From: PRO6 sp035565775
GTDB lineage: Bacteria > Pseudomonadota > Alphaproteobacteria > Rhizobiales > Xanthobacteraceae
Length of the DNA stretch: 64,000 nt
NCBI GenBank assembly: GCA_035565775.1
Contig: DATMRW010000012.1
Span: 62,001 to 126,000, forward strand
Reading direction: 5' to 3'
Positions 58,167 to 64,000 of this stretch are shown here, piece by piece (position 1 is the first letter of the stretch; every line of letters starts with the position of its first letter). The translations under genes and the position numbers were made by a program. Below the pieces are notes generated by a model. It was not told where the DNA came from, searched no databases, and saw nothing but the letters and a program-made list of their open reading frames with translations.

Positions 58167-59252
58167 CTAGACCTTGGCCAAGGCGTCCAGCTTGGCCCGA
58201 AGGTCATCGATCGTCGGCTTGGCCATGTCGCCGACGCCGGGCGTTGCGACGACCTTGTCGCACATCTGGTTGATCGAAGGCTGCACGACGATGATTAGCT
58301 TGGCGAGCGAACTTCGCCCTTCAGGAGACAGCTTTGCCGCCCGCGCGCTGATGTCGTTCAGTTGCGCCGTCACCTCGTTGATCTTAGGCAGGGCGGCCTG
58401 AGTAGTCGCCGTGTCCGTCATGCCGGGCAACGTGGCCTTCAGGGTGTCAACGGAAGAAGAGAACTTGTTGGCCAGATTCACCCCGTCGACAGTCAGATCC
58501 GTCGGGGCCATGCCCACGGTGCCGGTGATGGGGCGCGTCGGCGTGGGAAGCTCGGTGACGGTCTGCTGCTGCTGGCGATCGATCGTGTACCAGGCAAGGC
58601 CGCCAAGGACAACGGCGGCGGCGAGCCAGTAGGGCCACTGTGCGGCGGTCCTGCTCATCCTGGGATAAATTGTTTGGCTTGCCGTCGTACCGGTGCGTCC
58701 GGCAGTGCTCGCGGCGCGATCGATCAGACCGGCGGCACCAAGCTGATCGGCAAGAGCGGACGGGATCGATGCGGTGATTTCCGCTTTCTGCGAGCGGAGC
58801 AGCGACGCCAGACCGTTGGTGTCAAGGCCGGCATTTCGCTGCTGTTGGCCCAGGGCGCCGAGCACCATTGGACAAAGCATGCTGAGCAGCGATTTGCCGC
58901 CGCTGTCGCCGATATTCGCATACCTGCCGACGGCCTGCGCCATGGCGTCAGTGGTTCGTTCGCCGATGAGGGCGGACAGCATGTTCGACCCGGTCTCCGC
59001 GATTCCCTGCGCACCGATGCTGCGCATCAGATCAGCGGGAGAGCCGACCGGCTGCTGCGAGAGCTGCCTGGACAATTGGCTGGTTCCCGCAGGGGTTGCG
59101 ACCAGATCGGAGAGAAGAGCCAGAAATGCCGGAACAGCGCCTCCCGCGCCTCTCTGGACGGTCGTTCTGTCTATTCCCAAGAACGATGCGATTTGTGTCA
59201 CAACTTCAGGTGTCAGCATTTGCATCACGCTGGAGGGGAAATTGATTGCCAT
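58167..59252 (-). CDS. DUF937 domain protein with single membrane helix
   Basis: Protein of 361 residues. The first 170 residues contain the DUF937/YidB-like region ('EVVTQIASFLGIDRTTVQRGAGGAVPAFLALLSDLV' in pieces, with 'MLCPMVLGALGQQ'). A single membrane helix ('WPYWLAAAVVLGGLAWYTI') lies near residues 206-224. A C-terminal periplasmic helical domain of about 130 residues is rich in Ala and Thr. GGAGAG precedes the ATG at 59252 by five bases. A FixK-type box is centred about 97 bp upstream. GlsB is probably cotranscribed. Function unknown. Confidence 0.85.
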   Translation of the reverse strand: MAINFPSSVMQMLTPEVVTQIASFLGIDRTTVQRGAGGAVPAFLALLSDLVATPAGTSQLSRQLSQQPVGSPADLMRSIGAQGIAETGSNMLSALIGERTTDAMAQAVGRYANIGDSGGKSLLSMLCPMVLGALGQQQRNAGLDTNGLASLLRSQKAEITASIPSALADQLGAAGLIDRAASTAGRTGTTASQTIYPRMSRTAAQWPYWLAAAVVLGGLAWYTIDRQQQQTVTELPTPTRPITGTVGMAPTDLTVDGVNLANKFSSSVDTLKATLPGMTDTATTQAALPKINEVTAQLNDISARAAKLSPEGRSSLAKLIIVVQPSINQMCDKVVATPGVGDMAKPTIDDLRAKLDALAKV

Positions 59253-59342
59253 GGCATCTCTCCATGTTGCTTCCTGGTGCCAGCCATTCGCCGCAGCCCT
59301 TTTTCGCCTTTCGGGCGTATATCGGCTCCCCCTTGAGAACTC

Positions 59343-59356
59343 TTGATCGATATCAA
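59343..59356. promoter_or_regulatory. FNR/FixK-type box upstream of DUF937 gene
   Basis: TTGATCGATATCAA, perfect TTGAT-N4-ATCAA dyad, centred about 97 bp from the DUF937 start on the minus strand. Confidence 0.78.
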
Positions 59357-59674
59357 GGTTCAAGCTGCCTCAGATCGAACCGGCGAAACAGATCACTGCG
59401 CCGGCAGTGCTGACCTCTCTCCGGTCATCGTCCGTGCGCGATCAGACTGCGCTGAAGGAACATGAACCTTCTATGTGGAGATGACAGCAGCACCCTTTTT
59501 TCTTGCTTCTGCGAGGAACTGGCAGGTGGTCTGTCTTGCGCACGTCGCCAATGCCATGGCGCTGGCTGAGGGCGATTTGGCTGACGCGCTGTCGTATACG
59601 CCGCGCTGAACGTCTGAGCCCTTGGGGGAGAGCCCAGGCATGCCAGCGGAAACTTCCGTTCGCCGAGCGGTAGA

Positions 59675-59688
59675 TTGATGCAGGTCAA
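59675..59688. promoter_or_regulatory. FNR/FixK-type box with no close gene
   Basis: TTGATGCAGGTCAA, exact TTGA-N6-TCAA. The nearest plausible start downstream is the sensor kinase at 60022, about 340 bp away, so it would need a long leader or a small unannotated transcript. Confidence 0.6.
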
Positions 59689-60021
59689 ACGATGGTGGTG
59701 TTTGGTTGCTAGTGGGTGCGGAATAATTTTGCGGCGCTGGTTGGTCGCTGCCGCCGGGCGTTATGAAAGCGCCTCGATAGTATTAGCGCGTATGCCTTTC
59801 GGACTTCTCGCCATGCGCTTGGCATCCGCGGCAAATGGACGGCCTGCTGCCATCCCTTGACGGCGGCACCGTCTGAAAACACCATGAGGGCTGAAAGTGT
59901 TGCAGCGGGCCGCAGGAATTCTGTTCGGCTACGCCCCGCAGCGTTCGGTGCCGCAATTCGATCCGGTTTCGTCTCAATTCAGGCCTATAGGCTGCATCGG
60001 GACCCGCGGTGTGAGAGTGCC

Positions 60022-62142
60022 ATGCTGAGCGAGCGTCACGCAGCCGTCAGGCTGCTCAAAGTACTGATAGTGGCATCGGTCGTACTGCCGATGGCGCTGT
60101 TTATCATCACGGCCTGGATCGACTACCAGAACTTCGAGCGTCTGACCAACGAGCGCATCGATGCCTCGCTCGATATCCTGCATGAGCAATCGCTCAAGGT
60201 CCTGCAAACGATCGAGCGCGCCTATGCGGAAGTCAACGAGGTCTTGCGAGGCATGTCCGATGATGACATCCGCGCGAACGAAGCTGCGCTGGACAGGCGG
60301 CTCAGGCGGATCGCCACCGATGCGCCGTGGATGAAGGACATTTTGGTCATCGACCGCAACGGCCGACTGCTGGTCTCGTCCGACAGCCTGTCCGCTCCGA
60401 AGCAGACGGACTTCAGCAAGGCCGATTACTTTGCCGCGGTGAAGGGCGGTGAGATCGGCACCTATGTAAGCGCCATCAACGCGCCCGGTCCGGGCGACCA
60501 AGAGCATTTCATCGCGTTTTCGCAGCGCCGCCTCGCAGCTGACGGCAGTTTTGACGGCGCCATTTCGATCGCGGTCCCGACCAGCTATTTTGAGAAGTTT
60601 TATGGCAGCATCAGCAGCCCGGTCGGTTATTTTGCGCTGGTGCGCACCGACGGCCGGTTTCTGGCGCGCTATCCGGTTGTGGCGTCAACCAGCCTTGTCA
60701 ACTTCGATGGCAATAAGGAGTTTCATCCCCGCCTCACGCAAGAGCGCGACGACACGGTCCATACGGTTGAATCGCCGTATGATCACATCACCCGCCTCAT
60801 TGGCTATCGCAAGGTTGCCGGCTTTCCTCTCTATGTGCTGGCCGGGGTGGAATGGAAGACGATCGTCTCCGAATGGCTGCGCTACAATATCAACTATCTG
60901 ATTTTTGCCGCGCCATTGACGGCGTTTCTGCTCGCGGGCCTCGGACTGGCGTTGCGGCGGACGCGGCGGCTCTACGACGAATCCGAGCGGCGCGAGGCGG
61001 CGGAGGGGGCGCTGCGCCAGGCGCAGCGAATGGAGGCGATCGGGCAATTGACCGGCGGCGTGGCGCACGACTTCAACAATCTCTTGATGATCATTAGCGG
61101 CAGTGTTCAGCGCCTGCGTGGCGAGCTTACCGACAAGAAGTCACTTCGGCTGCTCGACATGATCGGCGCCGCCACCCATCGCGGAGAGACGCTTACCCGC
61201 CATTTGCTTACCTATTCGCGGCGCCAGACCCTGACGCCGGAAGTGGTCGATCTTGCCGAGCGGCTGCCGGTCCTGCGTGAACTGCTCACGCGCTCGCTGC
61301 GCAGCGATATCGAGATCAAGGTCGAGGTGCCTGATGTGGTCTGCGCGGTGCGGATTGATCCGAGCGAGTTCGAGCTGGCGATCCTCAACCTTGCCGTCAA
61401 CGCCAAAGATGCCATGCCGAATGGCGGCATGCTGTCGCTCCGCGCCGAGCCGGTGACGCTCAAGGGCGGCGCCGACGAGGAGGGATTGCGCGGCGATTTT
61501 ATCGCGGTGCGAGTCTGCGATACCGGGCAGGGCATTCCCGCGGATGTCATGACGCGGGTGTTCGAGCCGTTCTTCACCACCAAGGAAGCCAGCAAGGGCA
61601 CTGGGCTCGGCCTGAGCCAGGTCTATGGCTTTGCCAAGCAGTCCGGCGGCGCTGCAACGGTAACGAGCAGCATCGGGCGCGGCACCACGGTCACGCTGTA
61701 TCTGCCGAGAAGTTCGGAAGCACCTCAGTCCGCCGCGCCGCCCCCGCAGGTTCCGGTGCAGGCGCAGATCATTGGCACCGTGCTGCTGGTCGAGGATAAT
61801 CCCGAAGTGGCCGAAGTCGGCGCCTACTATATGCGCCAGCTCGGGTATCGGGTGCGCAGCGCCGGCAATGTGGAGGCGGCGCTTGCCGCCCTCCGGCTCG
61901 ATCCCGATGTGGATCTTGTCTTCTCGGACATCATGATGCCGGGCGGCCGCAACGGACTCGATCTCGCGTGCGAGATCGGCGAGCGCTACCCGCAAATTCC
62001 GGTCCTCCTCACCACCGGCTACAGCGCCAATGCGCAGGATGCCGTTCGTCACGGCGTGGTCGTCCTGCAAAAGCCCTATGACCTTGCGGCTCTGCGGCGC
62101 CATGTCGGCGAGGCCATCGAGCGCGCCAAGACGCAGCGCTAG
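60022..62142 (+). CDS. Hybrid sensor histidine kinase / response regulator
   Basis: Membrane sensor of 706 residues. Two helices (about 11-32 and 289-311) flank a periplasmic dCache/PDC-like sensor domain. The HisKA motif is 'QAQRMEAIGQLTGGVAHDFNNLL' in part, with phospho-accepting H349. The HATPase region has 'AVNAKDAMPNGG' and 'GTGLGLSQVYG', and the C-terminal receiver domain (586-706) has the phospho-Asp D636 in 'FSDIMMPGG'. The ATG at 60022 is chosen because it starts just before the first helix; the frame is open about 55 codons upstream. The signal is unknown; C4-dicarboxylate-like ligands are common for this sensor fold. Confidence 0.9.
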   Translation: MLSERHAAVRLLKVLIVASVVLPMALFIITAWIDYQNFERLTNERIDASLDILHEQSLKVLQTIERAYAEVNEVLRGMSDDDIRANEAALDRRLRRIATDAPWMKDILVIDRNGRLLVSSDSLSAPKQTDFSKADYFAAVKGGEIGTYVSAINAPGPGDQEHFIAFSQRRLAADGSFDGAISIAVPTSYFEKFYGSISSPVGYFALVRTDGRFLARYPVVASTSLVNFDGNKEFHPRLTQERDDTVHTVESPYDHITRLIGYRKVAGFPLYVLAGVEWKTIVSEWLRYNINYLIFAAPLTAFLLAGLGLALRRTRRLYDESERREAAEGALRQAQRMEAIGQLTGGVAHDFNNLLMIISGSVQRLRGELTDKKSLRLLDMIGAATHRGETLTRHLLTYSRRQTLTPEVVDLAERLPVLRELLTRSLRSDIEIKVEVPDVVCAVRIDPSEFELAILNLAVNAKDAMPNGGMLSLRAEPVTLKGGADEEGLRGDFIAVRVCDTGQGIPADVMTRVFEPFFTTKEASKGTGLGLSQVYGFAKQSGGAATVTSSIGRGTTVTLYLPRSSEAPQSAAPPPQVPVQAQIIGTVLLVEDNPEVAEVGAYYMRQLGYRVRSAGNVEAALAALRLDPDVDLVFSDIMMPGGRNGLDLACEIGERYPQIPVLLTTGYSANAQDAVRHGVVVLQKPYDLAALRRHVGEAIERAKTQR

Positions 62143-62540
62143 TCAGCACCGCATGGCTTATGGGCCGCGTTGTTGCGGCAATTTCCGAAAACCGAAGGCA
62201 AGACCCAAGCGGATATACTTTGGTATATCCGGCTATCCCATTGCGCGCTGACGTTTCATTGGCGGATCGGCTATCGACGGGGCGTAGTTGCCTTGCGGGG
62301 CGGATCGCGTGGGGAACGGCTGCGAAAACTGAGGATCAGCAACGGCCTCTATCGCTGAAATGAATCCAGCCGGAAACAGCGGTGGCCTTTGTGACAAAAA
62401 AAGGCGACGGAATCTTTTCGCTTTCCTGGCAGGGCTTGCCGGGAGCGCGTGTGCCGTCCGCTCTGATCAGGTTCGCATCCTTCCCAGCCTCGACGCCTGC
62501 CGGGCAACTCAATTGCCAGATGCCCACAGGATGAGAGCAG
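62143..62540. other. Non-coding stretch before RND efflux operon
   Basis: About 400 bases without a convincing gene; short frames lack recognisable products. It contains the 20-bp dyad at 62211-62230 and presumably the efflux promoter. Confidence 0.5.
62211..62230. promoter_or_regulatory. Perfect 20-bp dyad upstream of efflux operon
   Basis: GGATATAC (62211-62218) and GTATATCC (62223-62230) are perfect inverted 8-bp arms around TTTG. It may be an operator for the metal-efflux genes or a terminator for the sensor kinase gene; it has no T tract. Confidence 0.5.
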
Positions 62541-63761
62541 ATGCATGGCCCGATCGAGAACGAACAGCGCGTGACATTCGTGAAGCCGGAGGGGGCGGGC
62601 GATCGGTCTGCGCCGCGCCGGCGCCTCGTCGTCGGGGGAGCTATCGCAGTTCTGGCGGTGGGCCTCGGCCTGCTGATCTATCCTCCCGGCAATTGGCGCC
62701 CGGCGAAGGAGGCGCAGACCGTTGCGGCGCGCGAGGCGACATCGTTTGTTCGCGAGGGCAACCGTGTCCGCATTCCGGAAGGCTCGCCGCTGCGCGCCAG
62801 GCTGGCGGTCGCTGCCGTATCCGAAAAGGAGATGGTGCGGGATCTGCTCGTCCCGGCCGTGGTCGAGGCCGACCCTGCACGTCTGATGAAGGTTCTTCCG
62901 CCGGTCGCCGGGCGGATCGCCGAACTCAAGGTGCGGCTGGGCGAGCGGGTGGAGCGCGGTCAGCAACTGCTCGTGCTCGACTCCCCCGATCTTCGCACCG
63001 CCTATTCCGAATATGACCGCGCCAAGGCGCTGCTCGATCTTGCTGCGAAAAACCGCAGCCGCCTGCATGCGCTGAGCACAGGCGGCGGTATCGCGCTGAA
63101 GGAGGTGCAGCAGGCCGATGCCGATTTCATCACGGCCGAGGCGGAATATCAGCGCGCGGAGGCGCATCTGCGGCAGATCGGGGTTGATCCTGCAGCGGCC
63201 GACAAATCCCGCAATGTCGCGATCACCGCGCCGATGTCCGGCAGCGTGGTCGAGCTTGCGGCCTCGCCGGGCGCTTATTGGAACGACAACACCGAGACAC
63301 TGCTGACGATCGCCGACCTCAGCGCGATCTTCGTCACGGCCAATCTGCCGGAGAAGGACCTTTCGCGCGTTGCGGAGGGGCAGGCGGCTGAGGTGGTTCT
63401 CTCCGCTTATCCGGGCGAGGTGCTCAAGAGTACGGTCGCTTTCGTCAGCGATATTTTGGAGGCTGAGACGCGCCGGGCCAAGGTCCGGATCGGTTTTGCG
63501 AACAAGGATGCCCGGCTCAAGCCCGGCATGTTCGCCAACGTCACTTTTCGCGCACCGAAGGCGAGCGTGCCTGTCGTGCCCGCGACCGCTCTCGTGCTCA
63601 AGGATGATGCCAGCCAGGTGTACGTCGAGGTCGCGCCATGGGTGTTTGAAGCGCGCCCGGTCGAGGTCGGTTTTCAGCAGGGCGATGCAGCCGTGATCCA
63701 GAGCGGCGTCAAGGCCGGCGAGCGCGTGATTGTCCGCGGCGGAGTGCTGCTCAATGATTAA
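62541..63761 (+). CDS. RND efflux periplasmic adaptor (CzcB/CusB-like)
   Basis: Membrane-fusion protein of 406 residues linking an RND pump to an outer-membrane channel. One N-terminal membrane helix (about 29-47) anchors it. The lipoyl-like halves are 'PPVAGRIAELKVRLGERVERGQQLLVLDSPDL' in pieces and 'ITAPMSGSVVELAASPGAYW', separated by a helical hairpin, followed by the beta-barrel ('SAYPGEVLKSTVAFVSDILEAETRRAKVRI' in pieces). GAGAG precedes the ATG. Its stop overlaps the next start by eight bases, so it is coupled to the pump gene. The substrate is probably a heavy metal, judging from the pump type. Confidence 0.92.
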   Translation: MHGPIENEQRVTFVKPEGAGDRSAPRRRLVVGGAIAVLAVGLGLLIYPPGNWRPAKEAQTVAAREATSFVREGNRVRIPEGSPLRARLAVAAVSEKEMVRDLLVPAVVEADPARLMKVLPPVAGRIAELKVRLGERVERGQQLLVLDSPDLRTAYSEYDRAKALLDLAAKNRSRLHALSTGGGIALKEVQQADADFITAEAEYQRAEAHLRQIGVDPAAADKSRNVAITAPMSGSVVELAASPGAYWNDNTETLLTIADLSAIFVTANLPEKDLSRVAEGQAAEVVLSAYPGEVLKSTVAFVSDILEAETRRAKVRIGFANKDARLKPGMFANVTFRAPKASVPVVPATALVLKDDASQVYVEVAPWVFEARPVEVGFQQGDAAVIQSGVKAGERVIVRGGVLLND

Positions 63762-64000
63762 GCGATTGATCGACTTCGCCCTGAACCGCCGGCTGCTGAT
63801 CGGCCTTCTGTCCGTCGCAGTCGCGATCTTCGGCTATTATTCGTGGACCCAGCTTGCGCTGGAGGCCTATCCCGACATCGCCGACGTGACGTCGCAAGTG
63901 ATCACGCAGGCGCCGGGGTTCGCCGCAGAGGAGGTCGAGCAGCAGATCACCGTGCCGCTCGAGCGCGAGCTGAACGGCACGCCGGGCCTGATCGTGATGC
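63754..64000 (+). CDS. RND efflux pump permease, CzcA/CusA-type (partial, runs off right edge)
   Basis: Only the first 82 codons are present. The start 'MIKRLIDFALNRRLL', the first membrane helix 'LIGLLSVAVAIFGYYSW' and 'LALEAYPDIADVTSQVITQAPGFAAEEVEQQITVPLERELNGTPG' (in pieces) are diagnostic of the heavy-metal-efflux branch of RND pumps. It overlaps the adaptor gene by eight bases. Specificity for zinc/cobalt/cadmium or copper/silver cannot be decided from this fragment. Confidence 0.93.
   Translation, partial: MIKRLIDFALNRRLLIGLLSVAVAIFGYYSWTQLALEAYPDIADVTSQVITQAPGFAAEEVEQQITVPLERELNGTPGLIVM

Larger units (their letters stand above)
59253..60021. other. Gene-free stretch with two FNR/FixK-type boxes
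   Basis: About 770 bases without a convincing protein gene. It contains boxes at 59343 and 59675. Short frames on both strands have no recognisable product. The second box has no start codon at a normal distance, so an unannotated small RNA or small peptide is possible. Confidence 0.5.

Noticed and set aside
59425..59688. 87-codon minus-strand frame in the gap before the sensor kinase
   Set aside because: No ribosome-binding site, no recognisable product, and its start coincides with a regulatory box.
1..64000. Search for CRISPR arrays, tRNA/rRNA genes, insertion sequences and prophage genes
   Set aside because: No evenly spaced repeats, cloverleaf-like sequence, transposase, integrase or phage structural motifs were seen by eye; a dedicated scan could still find a tRNA.

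Overview
The window comes from a GC-rich alphaproteobacterium, most likely a Bradyrhizobium/Rhodopseudomonas/Afipia-type member of the Hyphomicrobiales. This is inferred from gene content (PAS_5 protein, DUF3775, RbbA-type ABC system, many FixK/FNR-type boxes) and codon usage; no rRNA or tRNA gene is present to confirm it. I found no insertion sequence, phage gene or CRISPR array.

Layout. (1) 1-5.8 kb: a ribose-type sugar ABC transporter (permease cut by the left edge, ATPase), a divergent RidA-DoxX pair, a LacI repressor and a DHDPS-family aldolase. Three near-identical LacI-type operators tie this module together. (2) 5.8-14.8 kb: a catabolic cluster with FMN reductase, LysR regulator, alpha/beta hydrolase, luciferase-like monooxygenase, MFS acid transporter, two cupins, an enol-lactonase-like hydrolase and two SDR dehydrogenases, consistent with uptake and oxidative breakdown of an unidentified ring compound. 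(3) 14.9-18.6 kb: CsbD and an MCE/Mla-type lipid ABC system in which the MCE protein is fused to an auxiliary-lipoprotein domain. (4) 18.6-60 kb: a large stress/energy island. It holds a zinc-ribbon protein with alcohol dehydrogenase, a metal P-type ATPase, a giant HlyD-RbbA reading frame with its permease, Hsp20, two related APH-like kinases, GH65 phosphorylase with a universal stress protein, PolX, DUF3775 with PRPP synthetase, cytochrome c, a CBS protein, hydrolase-phosphoribosyltransferase-GroEL, PAS protein-PfkB, PEP synthase, a DUF1254 protein, DUF937 and GlsB. A globin-coupled GGDEF protein, two chemoreceptors and a BigR-Blh-SulP sulfide module sit among them. (5) 60-64 kb: a hybrid sensor kinase and the start of an RND metal-efflux operon cut by the right edge.

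The main finding is that thirteen exact TTGA-N6-TCAA boxes plus one near match lie between genes from 18.6 to 59.7 kb, most of them 60-110 bp ahead of a start codon. They would place most transcription units of region 4 under one FNR/FixK-type regulator, which is not encoded here. The set combines chaperones, universal stress protein, sugar phosphorolysis, PfkB/PpsA, PRPP synthesis and redox enzymes, which looks like a low-oxygen survival programme.

The second finding is the 31.5-35.4 kb frame, which joins a periplasmic adaptor to cytoplasmic ATPases without an intervening membrane segment. A GTG with a Shine-Dalgarno sequence lies exactly at the junction and suggests internal initiation.
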